Positions 1 to 12,294 of a stretch of 64,000 nucleotides of DNA are shown piece by piece. How positions within the stretch are numbered: the first letter of the stretch is position 1; every line of letters begins with the position of its first letter. Both the position numbers and the translations under genes were made by a program. The stretch is from Escarpia spicata (Eukaryota; Annelida; Polychaeta; Sabellida; Siboglinidae), in contig OZ023206.1 of assembly GCA_963995525.1 (NCBI GenBank), positions 20,649,999 to 20,713,998 on the forward strand, written 5' to 3'. Under the pieces are notes generated by a model. The model saw only the letters and a program-made list of their open reading frames with translations, searched no databases and was not told the DNA's origin.

Positions 1-431
1 ACCAACACCAACAACACCAACAACACTACTATTATCACCATCACCACCATCGCCACCATCACCACAACCACCACAACCACCACAACCACCACAACCACCA
101 CAACCACCACAACCACCACAACCACCACAACCACCACAACCACCACAATCACCACAACCACCACAACCACCACTACCACCATCGCCACCATCACCATCAT
201 CATCATCACCACCACCATCACTACCACCATCACCACCATCACCACCATCACCACCACCACCACCATCACCACCATCACCACCATCACCACCATCACCACC
301 ATCACCACCATCACCATCATCACCACCATCACCACCATCACCACCATCACCACCATCACCACCATCACCACCATCACCACCATCACCACCATCACCACCA
401 CTAACACCACCACTAACACCACCACCATCGC
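1..431. repeat. (ACC/ATC)n trinucleotide repeat
   Basis: Nearly uninterrupted CACCAC/CATCAC trinucleotide repeat running from the left edge, with sub-blocks of CACAAC repeats at 61-170. The repeat touches the window edge, so its full extent is unknown. Open frames through it encode only His/Thr/Pro-type low complexity and are not genes. Confidence 0.95.
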
Positions 432-517
432 AATCTTGCTACTTCTGTTGGTGTTCCCCTTTCAGCTTTGCAAACCCGCTTGTAACTGACGTAACGATTT
501 CCCATTCAATTTAAATA

Positions 518-946
518 TATATGTGTGTGTGTGTGTGTGCGTGTGTGCGTGTGTGTGTTTGTGTGTGTGTGTGTGTGTGAGTGTGTGTGTGTATGTGTTT
601 GTGTGTGTGAGTGTGTGTGTTTGTGTGTGTGAGTGTGTGTGTGTTTGTGTGTGTGATGGTGTGTGTGTTTGTGTGTGTGTGTGTGAGTGTGCGTTGATAT
701 ATGAGTGTGTGCATGTTGTGTGGGTGTGTTGTGCGTGTTTGTGGGGGGGGGGGGGTGTGGGTGTATGTTGTGTGGGTGTGTCTGTGTTTGTGTCTGTTTT
801 GTGTGTGTTTATGTGTGAGTCTGTATGTGTGTTTGTGTGTATATGTGTATGCATGCATGCATGCATGTATGTATGTATGTATGTATGTATGTATGTATGT
901 ATGTATGTATGTATGTATGTATGTATGTATGTATGTATGTATGTAT
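518..946. repeat. TG-rich / (ATGT)n microsatellite with a G run
   Basis: A compound microsatellite: interrupted (TG)n from 518 to about 700, a run of 14-15 G around 741-755, more TG-rich sequence, then about 20 copies of ATGT at 860-946. The long open frames on both strands here are by-products of the 2- and 4-base periods. Confidence 0.95.
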
Positions 947-1577
947 GCGAATGAGTATATAGGAAGAGGCGACTGCATTTTGGCACCTGCAACGAGCGGC
1001 ACATACAGTGTCATAAAGTCAGTCTCTACGTGTATATGACGATGACTCGCGAAAACGCCCATCGCGGAGGTTTGACCTGTCAACAGTCGCGTCACTCTCT
1101 TCGAAGCTTTAATCAAAGCCGATAGCGGAGATTAGCCAAGTAAACACAGGGCGGCCAAGAATGTCCACACCCACGTGTCGTCGTCGGTGTGTCCGCCAAG
1201 CTCGGATGTGTCCATAGTAGGCCTACATCCACCGCCGAGTACAGACCCAGTCCCGCAGCTCTGACACCTCCTGCCGTAAGTACACCGTCTCTAGTTGGCT
1301 GCGAGCGTTTAGTCGTCGAACAATTAGCATAAAGAAACTTAATAGTTTGCGCATGTTTGCTGTCTTTCAATACTTTTACCATAAGCGCTCATGTAGAAGA
1401 TACTGAATGTGTATCCATGAATTGATTGATATAAATTAATATACAAAGTAAGGAGGAAACGTAAGTTTCCGCAGCAACTCACCGTTAATATGACCTCTGA
1501 ACTTTAGCACACTGGTACATAAAATTGTGCATAATATACATATTTCTCCAGTATAATTCATTATATATACATATAAT

Positions 1578-2437
<860 letters not shown>

Positions 2438-2547
2438 TACAGTGAAACCTGTCTTAGCGGACACATGTCCAAGACAAAAAACTATCTACATTTGTCACTT
2501 TCTGAAATGTCTGCAGTCACTACGCTGTCGACTCTGGACAGACTGTC
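2438..2547. mobile_element. Possible pogo/Tigger-like transposon end
   Basis: Begins TACAGTGAAACCTGTCTTAG, resembling the TACAGTG-AACCTC termini of the three MITE-like copies at 4564, 45024 and 48696. No matching right end was found; the sequence runs straight into a SINE, so this is at most a solo or interrupted end. Confidence 0.35.
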
Positions 2548-2692
2548 CATGTATTAATTCATACAACTGACTGAACTGGAGCAATGTAGAGTGAACGAAC
2601 TTGCATAAGGTTCGGCATAGCAGTACAGGATTCGAACCCGTATCCTTTCGGTTGAGAGTCCGAAGCTCTAGCCACTGCACCACTGCGCTCCA
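2548..2692 (-). mobile_element. tRNA-derived SINE, 5' part
   Basis: On the minus strand the element starts near 2692 with GGAGCGCAGTGGTGCAGTGG (A-box-like), followed by the B-box GGTTCGAATCC, i.e. an internal RNA polymerase III promoter. The body AAGTTCGTTCACTCTACATT is shared with the copies at 39403 and 43181, so this is one family. The 3' third seen at 43181 is missing. It is a retroposon, not a functional tRNA gene: no cloverleaf is maintained. Confidence 0.8.
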
Positions 2693-4563
2693 CTTGGTCA
2701 TAAAAGACATGGTGTATATTACCCCCTAAATACCTGGCGCGGTTATGATTTTACGCGATCCATTCACACGACCAAGTTCAAACTACGCATATGCAGACGA
2801 CAATCAAGGGTTTTTTGGTAAATTACTAGCAACATTGAAGAAGTATGATTATTATATATGTACACAAATTTGTCGTACATAACATGTGTGGTCCATCAAT
2901 CTGTAATCTGGATGTACCTGGCTGTGCACAAGATGTTGACTATTGTATATATTATATGTGCACAGTGGCAATCCCTGTGTTAATAAATTTGATTGCCCAA
3001 TACCAACCTACCTAATAGTTGGCGTAAATTCAGATACACCGGTAATAGGGGGGGGGGGGGGGGGGGGGGGGTACCGAGTAGAGTAGTACACGAAATGCAG
3101 ACGACATGTCTTACATAGGAGTGTCGAGTACGATAGCGCGCCGTCACCCAGTAAAGCGCAATTAAATATATTTTGGTCCGACACATTCCTTCGACTAATG
3201 TTATCCCCGGACATTGCTCGAACTCAAGTTGTCTATCATTTTATTTTCATTTATGCAACGTTCTCTTCGCAGATAAACTATTACAATCGGGTAATGAGCT
3301 CAAGCGTTGCTTGGTCGTGGCGATCACCGGATTAACTGTCATGCACATAATGGTACTGATTCATGCATTTAACGGTAGTGAATCATGCACGTGATGATAC
3401 TGATTCATCGTTCATCTATCGCCGTTGACACCAAATGAACTGTGGACTGCACATCGTTCCTTCACATCTAGGCCATTAGTCACCACTTCCCGGTTGTAGG
3501 AGATAGCTGGTAGTGTCACACCAACAGTTAAATTTGGCACATCACACACCAACACTACTAAATCGTCCGCAGTTCGAAAACGTCACGCTACGTAATCGTT
3601 TGTTGCTCAAAAACATAAACCTGTCAGATTCAATGGTACTAAAACAACTGGCATAAAAAGTAACCGATATTTATTAATTAACACTAACTCCGTTATTCCT
3701 TCTGGAAAACAAAACGAAACCGTAAGTTAAAAACACATCATAACTACCGTCAGTGTAGCTACGAAGTGGTAATCATAGGCGCAGGACTCGTCAAACTAAA
3801 ATGGGACATGCCGTTCAGTGATGTTACCAATGTACATGTTAGATGACATAATAGTTGTCACCAAACTACATGTATGACACCATGGGTGACGCTTCGTGGA
3901 GTTGGGTGTGTTGGTCAGCTGCAGCTTTTGCTGTCGATGTGTCAACTCCTCTATCGTGGAGTCACTCTACTTTCGCCTTTTACTTTACTTTTGCAGCAGC
4001 TATTGATGCGAAGCCACGTCTGCGAGTTACAGCAGTCGTGTTTGTTGGTATTTCAATATTGTCGGTACAACACTCAAGACTGTCAAAATGTGTTTTACTC
4101 CATTCGTTGCATCTGTCTAACTGTGGTTATCGCGCTGTCGCCTGTTTATACATACATCTCAAATAAGTAGACTTATGGGAGACGAAAGCTAAATAATTTA
4201 CCATTATCTACTTCTCATCTCGTCTCACACTAACGACTTCAAAATTACCCAAACTTAATGAAGATATGTTATGTTTCTAAGTAAAACGATAGTGTCATAC
4301 AACCAATGCACGCCTTCCTATGTGTAACTGATTTAATTGTACACAGAATCTTATCTGTTGGATATCATGACATGGAATAACCTTATTGCAACTTCATCTG
4401 CCAGCGCGAGTCCAGATCACATAGTCCCTACTAAAATCAATAAAGCGCCTCTCTGTATAGATACGTTTAGCAAACACCGGACATACGAGATATGCCCACG
4501 CGTGTCCAGTGTTGGATATTGACCTCAAACCTGACCGGTGCAGTATTTCTTATCGCGTTATGG
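2693..4563. other. Intergenic; poly-G run at 3048-3071
   Basis: No gene recognised. A run of 24 G lies at 3048-3071. Two overlapping plus-strand open frames at 3855-4170 (about 100 residues) have no motif, no neighbours in frame and no family I recognise; I treat them as chance. Confidence 0.5.
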
Positions 4564-4748
4564 TACAGTGTAACCTCGCTATTAAGATCACCGTCGGAAC
4601 TGGGCCAACGTGATCTGAATGTAGCGGTGATCGTATTAGCCGGAACTAATTTCCTGGGTTATAGAAATAATTTTGGATTGTCCTTGGGTGACCCTAATTG
4701 CGAGGCGGCTCTATTACCGAGGTTACCGTAAAGCGAGGTTTGATTGTA
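4564..4748. mobile_element. pogo/Tigger-like MITE (185 bp)
   Basis: Starts TACAGTGTAACCTCGCTATT and ends with AGCGAGGTTTGATTGTA, whose complement begins TACAATCAAACCTCGCT. These are imperfect terminal inverted repeats flanked by TA, as expected of Tc1/mariner-pogo relatives. No coding capacity. A related, shorter copy lies at 45024-45139. Confidence 0.65.
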
Positions 4749-4758
4749 CATTATACTG

Positions 4759-4838
4759 GGGCGGGTTGGCGGGCTGGCGGGCTGGCGGGCTGGCGGGCTG
4801 GCGGTCTGCCGGGCTGCCGGGCTGGCGGTCGGGCGACA
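4759..4838. repeat. GC-rich 8-bp minisatellite
   Basis: Tandem GGCGGGCT/GGCTGCCG units, strongly GC-rich in an otherwise AT-rich surrounding, placed just outside the right end of the MITE at 4564-4748. Confidence 0.85.
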
Positions 4839-4839
4839 C

Positions 4840-6095
4840 GTGACCGGGTGGACATACATATGTGTATGATGTGCGATCGCAAATTGAGTATAAGTTGTAA
4901 TATAAAGTTCATTGTGTTTTATATGTGAATGACAATGGTTGTCTACATGAGTCAACTATGTGGTCAGATTAGAGTGAACTCAACACTGTACTGTCCCAAC
5001 AGTACGTATGCGTTTCAGAAATAGTTTGTGTTTACACATCGTGATCCCTTACGCTAACTGCTTATGAATGACTAACAGAAAGTGTGACTAACAGCGTGGC
5101 GACTTGGAGCAGGTCAACAAATAATGTATTCATACCAGACAGCCATTCCCGAACGCAGCGTTCTGAGAAATATAAGAGAAAGTGTTTTACTCAATCCGTA
5201 TTTAAATGTAAACCCTTGAGGACAGGTTCTCACAGAGGACGATCAACAAAATGATCGTGTTAATGCCAACACCGTGAAATATGCTTTAAAACAAAACTGA
5301 CAGACACCTACCAATGGCGGAGTCAACAAAGATGAACGCGATTGGAGTTTCGATGAACCAATGACTTCAGTGTTCAGGTACCATAAGTACCTTTTCGCTT
5401 TAGGTGATAATCTTGTTAAACATTTTGTCAGAACTTGCTGATATGTTTTCAGAATCTACGAATATCCGCCACCAGTGGCATATTCGTGGGTCGTTAGGCT
5501 ATGGCCCTTTTATTAATGTATACAATTCATACGTAACCTTTTGCACTACTTCAATGTATAACAGAACATTAATTAATGACTAGCCTTGTCCACATTCCAC
5601 CCCGCCTCCGGAGTCACAGATATGTCACCAGTCATGGTTTTAAATAACAGCAGTGCGGATATAACCGTTATCTTTCACACATACTGTATCCCTTAGTTGA
5701 ACACGTGGGGAGATTGAGTGTACTGACCATACTGATAGCACATGAATTGTTAGAGAACTACTGCCGTACAACGCATCGTCGTGTCCATAGTGATACCTTA
5801 AACAGCTTCGAGTGTCGCATGCACGAGGGCGTTTGGAAGTATTAACCCGCAGTGCTTATACTACGCAAAATATGTTCTAATTACACCACTGTATCTGTGA
5901 AAGCTTTTGATACATAATTAAATTGTCAGACTTTGAACTGTCATTGTGTTGTGCCGTGATTAATGTCAGTTGTTGATACAAGGACTGACACATTAGTGTA
6001 GATTAGCAGCAAACGAAATCCAGTTGTGCTGCTTCACAAGCATTACGTTATGATTCTACGATGTGCATGCGTAGTCATTTATTGTCTTGTTCTAT
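4840..6095. other. Intergenic, nothing recognised
   Basis: About 1.25 kb of unique-looking sequence with no open frame worth calling, no terminal repeats and no RNA gene that I can see. Confidence 0.5.
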
Positions 6096-6330
6096 ACGCA
6101 TATATATATATATATATATATAATATATATCATTTATATATATATATAATATATATATAAATTATATATATATATATTATATATATATTATATATATATA
6201 TATATAATTTATATATATATATAATTTATATATTTATATATAATTTATATTTATATATAATTTATATATATATATAATTTATATATAATATTATATATAT
6301 ATATATATATATAATTTATATGTATATATC
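6096..6330. repeat. (TA)n / AT-only palindromic tract
   Basis: About 235 bp made almost wholly of A and T in TATATA and ATAATTTATA blocks; self-complementary at many scales. Likely cruciform-prone. Confidence 0.9.
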
Positions 6331-6334
6331 GTAA

Positions 6335-7051
6335 ACCCTTATTGTGGTTACTGCGCCTACGTAACCGTCGTCATGCAGTTGGATCAATTAGTTTCCCCAT
6401 ACCCATAGTGTACTAAGCAAATAGTGCATAGAAACCGGCAAGCAAACACTAATATAAATACTATTGAAGACATTAATTATTCATGGAAATATAATACAAT
6501 TTGGAGACAAACAGTGCTATCTCAGTGCATTATGTTTTATTGTGGTTAACGATTAACATTAAATTCCGTATGAATCCGTATAAACTCATGCACATAAAAT
6601 GGTATTGTTTCGAAACTAGATTTAAAAACACTCTGTAGTGTAGGCCCTATATTCAAATTAAATTCAAATCATTCAGTGCCGACGTTCAAATAAATCAAAT
6701 CGTTTTGATCACAAAATCTTGATCGTTTTATTATCGACTTGCACAATCATTATGGTGTTTCGCCTATAGGCCCTGTACACATATGTCCTAACATGTTAAC
6801 TACCCAAAGGTGTTGTATTAATAATTCCTGTTTTCAAACATGAAGTTCAAACGCAAAATACCAACACATTTTCAACACGAGGAGAGTGTGTTGAACACAT
6901 TTTAGAGTCGTTTAAATTTATTTTGAAAATATTCTAGAGTATTTTGAAGGGGGTGTTTTTGAACCTAATTTCAAATGACTATCGTCATATTTTGAAGGTC
7001 AGTGCAATAAAATTACTACACCGGTCTGTGTCTGTGGTTCAACAGAAAACC
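6335..7051. promoter_or_regulatory. Upstream region of the lectin gene
   Basis: AT-rich sequence directly 5' of the lectin start. No clear TATA box at a convincing distance. The reading frame is open back to about 6944 in frame with the lectin, but the predicted residues there are unlike the lectin and there is no signal peptide. Confidence 0.3.
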
Positions 7052-10000
7052 ATGGGCGAGGGAAAGTTCTTCGTCATCAGGAGCCAGATGAATGGCCTCG
7101 TTTTAGACATCAAGGGCAATAATTGCTGCCCGGGAAACCCTGTCGCCACGTGGGAGCAACATGGCGGCGACAACCAGCTGTGGTACGAGGACGCCATTTC
7201 CGGTGTGATCCGCAGCAAACTCGACGATAGTTTCGTTCTTGAAATACAAGGTAAGTGTGTGAATCATGCGTGAAGTGTCACCAGTGATGAACAGATATTG
7301 GGCTCGAGGTTCCTTTATGCGTTGTTGAGTGAGGGGCGCAGCCATTTTGTGCATACTACGCGTGTTGTGAGAAATAGTTAAACACTTTCCGCTCTGCGTA
7401 ACTCAGGTTCCATAACGTGTAGACCGGCCACATCACGTTGATCCACGTGTTTGTTCAAATGTACAGACAAATAGTTGTATTCATGTAAAACCCGAAACAA
7501 ATTAATAAATATCACAATTATAACAATGACATTTATTGATGGTCGCACAATTAAGTCCCAAAACATGTATTGCGTTACGTATGTGTTAGTTTGGTCGTCA
7601 CTGCGTAAATAAATTGCAACATTGGTGCCACCTAACGTGTGAAACACGTGTTAATTCATGTTGACGCTAATAACCATTTTGGATCCTAAAACTTGTAAGT
7701 CACAAACCATGCATTGGTTGAACTAATGTTAAGCAACGATAAACGCATATTTTTGTATCATGTGCTGTGTTGTATTCAGACAACACGTTGGTGGTCGGTC
7801 CGTTCTGCCCCGACGCCTACATGCAGCGCTGGCAGCCCGCCGGAGACCGCGTGATGAACCGGGACAACCCGAGCTTGGTGCTCGACATCGCAGACCACGA
7901 CTCGGAGCCTGGCGCCCGAGTCTGCAGCTGGGACTATAACGGCGGACCAAACCAGATGTGGTCCTTCGAGTATCAGTAAGTATTATGCAATCCAAATGGG
8001 GTCCTTCGAGTAACAGTGAGTATTAGGCAAACCAGCTGTGATCCTTTGAGTATCAGTGAGTACCAGGCGGACAAAACCAGATGTGGTCCTTCGAGTATCA
8101 ATGAGTATTATACAATTCAAATGTGGTCCTTAGAGTATAAGTGAGTAGTCAGCGGACCAAACCAGATGTGATCCTTCAGTATCAGTGATTATTATTATGC
8201 TAACCAGATGTGATCCTTCAAGTATCAGCGAATATTATGCAAACCAGATGGGGTCCTTCGAGCAACAGTGAGTTTTATTATGCAAACCAGAGGTGGTCCT
8301 TCGAGTACCAGAGAGTTTTATTATGCTAACCAAATGTGCTCCTTCAAGTACCAGTGAGTATTATGCACACTAGATGTGGTCCTTCGAGTATCAGTGAATA
8401 TTAAGCGGACCAAACGAGATGTAGTCCTTTGAGTATCAGTGAGTATTAGATAAATCAGATGTGGTCCTTCAAGTATAAGTGAGTATAATCACATAATAAT
8501 AATAATAATAATACAGGTTCTTTTACCGTGCGATCTCCAACTAATAGTTAACCAATGCGCTCACAATATAGAAACCTTTTAAAACAATTAAAATAATATA
8601 TAAATTAGTTATAAATTAATTAATTTACAAGATAAATAATAAAATAATAAATGGATTAATGAATTAACAAGAGTCACCAAAACGTCCTGTAAATAAATAT
8701 TTATATTGTCCACCATAAGTTTATTTAAATAAATATGTCTTCAGGTAACGTTTAAATAAAACCACAGACGGAGCATCTCGTAGAATCAGTGGCAGTTCGT
8801 TCCATTTGGCAGGACCAGTTATGCCAAACGCTCGCTTGCCGAGTATTAGGCAAACCAGATGTGGTATTTCGATTATAAGTGAGAACCGAATGTGACTGAT
8901 CTCGTGTGCATGTCAAAAGCGTGCTTGATTTGGGGTGCATTTTGACCTGCGACTGCTGAATCACTAAAAAAACCTTGCGACCTCCAATTGCACCCGTCTT
9001 TTAGTTCCTCCAACAGCAACCCTCTTTGAGGCTTACAAAACCCAGCACCCCTTTAGGATTACCAACCAAATTAACGCATCTGTTGAAGTGGAATCCTGTC
9101 CCCTCAATCGGAACTCTTACTTCAGCGGGGGTGTGTGCATACGAACACATCGACCGGAGGCGTGTCCACATAAGGTAGTCTAGTGAGGGCACACAAACCT
9201 CCACTGGCGGCCGAACCAAATGGTGTACATTTGTTACGCTGCCAGCGCCGCCGTAACCTTCAGCTTCTCCGCTGGCTCAGCTTGACTGGTAACATCGGAA
9301 GACGGGGGGTTGAAAAATTGTCGTCGCTGCGCGGCAGGCAGTAACTTCACCTTCTTCTCGTTGTCTCGCACTGCCTCATGTTTCGGCTCGACTGGTGACA
9401 TAGGAAGACGGGGGGGGGGGGGGGGGGGGGTCGCTGTTGAAATATTGTTGTGCACCGTAACTTCTTCAGACACAGTAGCACATTAAAAAGGTTCTAGGGG
9501 GGCACGATCACAGGGAACCATACAAAAGGGTCCCAGGGCCCGCCAAATTCCAAAGGCCTTCTCTAGACATGCCTATTCGACCCTCGGGTTTGGTAGATCA
9601 AATAGCGTCGATGTTTTTCTTCATCATTATAATACACAACATAACGGAGTTGTGTCGTGTTTTATAATGATGAAGAAAAACAAAAGTTACATACATGAGG
9701 TGGCTATCAGCGAAGTATAATTTTACGAAAGGTGGCTAAAGTTTTAGTTGATTTAATGGATAGTTCATACATATCTTGTCGATGTTAAGCTAGGGACAAA
9801 CAGGTGTTACGAGGTAGATAATCTGGAGACTGTTTCGCTAAGATAATTCATTATTAAACATAATCCATTGGTACATTCAAAGAAAAAAGGCCAACTAGTC
9901 GTCTTAGACCTCGTAAGACCATAACACTGTAACCACAATATATACAAACTCGTTAGTTAAAAGAACATTGCCGTGCGCTGGAAACAACTAGAACAATTAT

Positions 10001-11343
10001 ACCTAGAACGAGCGTTATCAATATGCCAAAAGCTATCGCCGTATCACAGAGAACAATATTTACGTGACACACCGACGAAAGTGTCCCAGTGGCCCCGCCT
10101 GGTGTTTACAGTTACCAGTATACCTCTATACAAGATCACTGTAAGGAGCCAACTCGATTTTAGAGATCAAAATTGGAGTTATGATCGCATAAGACTGTTA
10201 GAGCTGCCTGGGGATATTATAAATACACCGCAGGAGATCTGCCAAATAAGGCGGCTGTTGCATAGAAACGGCCCGATATGTATTGTGCCTAGCATAAATC
10301 CGTGCGTGTGTTTCCAGGCCCGCAGTATATTGCTCCATCCGCAGCGAGCTCAACTGTAAGGTACTGGACGTGAAGGGCGGGGACCCGAGCCCCGACACGA
10401 AGGCTATCATGTACGAGCGCAAGGACTGCCCCGAGGACAACCAGCTCTGGTGGGAGGACCGTTACGGCGTCATCCGGAGCAAGCTGACCGATTTCGCCCT
10501 CGATACCTCAGGTACGTAAACGTCTGCTGACAATATGTCGATACATTCCCAACATTAATTCTGACAATGAAGTATCAAAATAAACATCTGCGGTAGCAAC
10601 AATTGGTCTAATAAAACCTTGCTAGTTTTGTCTTTGCGACAGCCAATCATCTGCGTCAGCAAGTGGAGAACTTCTCAGCTTAGCGTGACACACTTTGTAA
10701 CACACTTCGCTACACATCATCTAACACATTATATATCACATTATGTAACACACTGTGTTACACACCATGCAACACACTACGTAACACACACGACTGCTAT
10801 GCACAGCAACAACATCTGCGTAGTTCATGGACAATTAAGCTCTCATATAAATTGAGTTTTCAAATGAAGTACCAAGGTACCATCTATAAACAAAAACAAT
10901 CACTGGCCCAATTGGGTATTGCTTGCAGCAAAGAAGCAATTATACACAATAACATCATCAACGTTGCAGTGTTTACCGGTCAGTTACCAACAGTTTTCGA
11001 CTGATATGAGTGGATACAACTTAGATGTCGGTGTGTGGCGCTTCTCTGTATACAGGCTATGGAACCAGGTCAGCGCGGAGCTTTTAGAAGCACTGAATCA
11101 TACACATGCACTGTCTTCCAATGAACGCGTTTTTCTCTTGCAGATGGAAGTGCCCGGATGAGGCCGTACGGGAGTTATAACGCCGGCCAGCAGTGGGTGA
11201 AGGTGGCCAATAAGATCCTCAACAAGCTCGACCCGTCCTCGTGCCTCGACATCCGAGGAGCCAACCCGGATGACGGAGCCAAGCTGGTCGCGTACGGATA
11301 CTGCGGTCAGAGCAACCAGCACTGGTCGTTCGACTACATCTGA
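7052..11343 (+). CDS. Two-domain ricin-B (R-type) lectin, cytosolic
   Basis: Four coding exons: 7052-7250, 7780-7975, 10318-10511 and 11144-11343. All introns are GT-AG, phases 1, 2 and 1, giving 262 residues. The ATG at 7052 is chosen for its ACCATGGGC context and because it starts the first repeat. The protein is two tandem beta-trefoil lectin domains (about residues 1-131 and 132-262). Each carries two QxW-type motifs: NQLW and NQMWSF in domain 1, NQLWWED and NQHWSF in domain 2. LDI/LDV strands precede each. No signal peptide or membrane segment is visible, so a cytosolic carbohydrate-binding protein is inferred; members of this family bind galactose-type sugars, but specificity cannot be read from sequence. 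Exon 2 could read through to a TAA at 7977, but the GTAAGT donor at 7976 and the in-frame continuation in exon 3 argue for splicing. Confidence 0.88.
7931..8487. repeat. Minisatellite copied from the exon 2 / donor junction
   Basis: About 13 degenerate tandem units of 39-46 bp, each resembling the last 30 bases of lectin exon 2 plus its 5' splice site: (A)CCAGATGTGGTCCTTCGAG, then TATCAGTGAGTATTA. The first unit is the real exon end. Nearly every unit keeps a GTGAGT-like donor. A further unit lies at 8838-8884, separated by an inserted LINE fragment. Confidence 0.92.
8489..8837 (-). mobile_element. 5'-truncated non-LTR retrotransposon (CR1/L2-like)
   Basis: Read on the minus strand this starts with the last ~37 residues of a reverse-transcriptase ORF, including GPAKWNELPLILRDAPS and LFKRYLKTYLFK then a stop. 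This is the conserved C-terminal WN.LP...FK..LK..LF motif of CR1/L2-type LINEs. A ~250-bp AT-rich 3' UTR and an (ATT)n tail follow. The element is heavily 5'-truncated, as is usual for target-primed insertions, and it interrupts the lectin minisatellite. Confidence 0.75.
9233..9481. repeat. Degenerate tandem duplication with 21-G run
   Basis: Two related ~110-bp units (GTAACCTTCAGCTTCTCCG... and GTAACTTCACCTTCTTCTCG..., each ending GGAAGACGGGGG) and the start of a third. A 21-base G run sits at 9410-9430. The minus frame is open for 79 residues of Pro/Lys/Glu-rich sequence; no family recognised, so not called as a gene. Confidence 0.5.
9613..9681. repeat. Perfect 20-bp inverted repeat (hairpin)
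   Basis: GTTTTTCTTCATCATTATAA at 9613-9632 is exactly complementary to 9662-9681, with a weaker inner match CACAAC/GTTGTG. The result is a 69-bp foldback inside lectin intron 2. It could be a tiny foldback MITE. Confidence 0.9.
9682..10317. other. Lectin intron 2, remainder
   Basis: Intronic sequence without a recognisable element. The plus frame open at 9973-10359 runs across the exon 3 acceptor in a different frame from the lectin and shows no family motif. Confidence 0.5.
10512..11143. other. Lectin intron 3
   Basis: A 632-bp intron. It contains irregular ACAC..TAACACA repeats at about 10680-10790 (CACTTTGTAACACAC-type units) but no mobile element that I can identify. Confidence 0.6.
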
Positions 11344-11584
11344 ACACTGAGAGGCTGTCTCCTTCGGTTACCTCCGCAGAACTGGCACTGCGTTTCACTT
11401 CATTTAGTTCCCAAGTAAAGCAACAGGACAATATTGCTTATGATGAGAAGTACCAGTTCAATTTATTCAGTTCGTGGAAAATAAGAAACGTCTGCAGTAT
11501 ATTTGTTTTACTGAAATAATATTTGCAACTAAATAGTTTGGCAAGATAGAAAAGAAATTGTACGGTGAACAATCCACGTGACAG

Positions 11585-11590
11585 AATAAA
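11585..11590 (+). promoter_or_regulatory. Candidate poly(A) signal of the lectin gene
   Basis: AATAAA about 240 bases after the lectin stop codon, the first canonical hexamer downstream on this strand. Confidence 0.5.
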
Positions 11591-12289
11591 CTACATGAGA
11601 AAGATAATCAAACAAGTTGGCATCTGCTCTAGCTTCCCTATCTGTGGACTGATAAGTTGATTTTATACAACTCTAAGTTCTGAACTGAAACGACAATTGC
11701 TGGCAATTACATTCTTGAAACGTGTTTCTTGTAAATTAAACATGTCCAACCAGTATGTTTAGTTGTCTATACTGCAATTGCATGTGTTTCTTTTATATAA
11801 CAACTAATTAGAGATTATACATAGACTACGAATAATTAGTACATACATGGTATATATATGTATATATATATATATTACATGAGCGGATCTAGGTCGGCCA
11901 CCCTCTTTATTTCAGCGGTATTGGTTTCCTACGTCTGTATTAGATGTTAGAACATCGCGATGTGACGTTCTCTTGCACTTGTTCTTCGGAAGAAGACATT
12001 TCTAACATACACATTAGCACAATTGCCACCAATACTGCCATATGCCCAGCCGTTCGGGTTACTCTCCCCAAGTGTGTTTCCCCTTATCCTCATAGTTAAT
12101 TTTAACTGGTCAGTTGCCGCTGTCGGGCTTGCAAACCGTTTTATGAAACAATTGCCTTCAGCTGCCTGACCAATCCGTAGTAAAGGCGGTTATGCTATAT
12201 GAAAAGCAAACTATGTTCATAAGACGCTACCGTCATGACGCCAGTCATATCACTCATTCATCCTTTCCTCTTCATGGCCTAGTTGGCTC
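11591..12289. other. Intergenic, nothing recognised
   Basis: AT-rich spacer with a short TATA repeat near 11850-11875. No gene or element supported. Confidence 0.5.
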
Positions 12290-12294
12290 GTAAC

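Noticed and set aside
462..1116. Long His/Thr- and Cys/Val-rich open frames on both strands
   Set aside because: They follow the (TG)n and (ATGT)n microsatellites; open because of the repeat, no conserved content.
2590..2690. tRNA gene on the minus strand
   Set aside because: A and B boxes are present but no cloverleaf; the body matches other SINE copies.
7977..7979. TAA as the end of a one-domain lectin
   Set aside because: The stop overlaps a strong GTAAGT donor, and exons 3-4 continue the same protein in the correct phase with a second domain.
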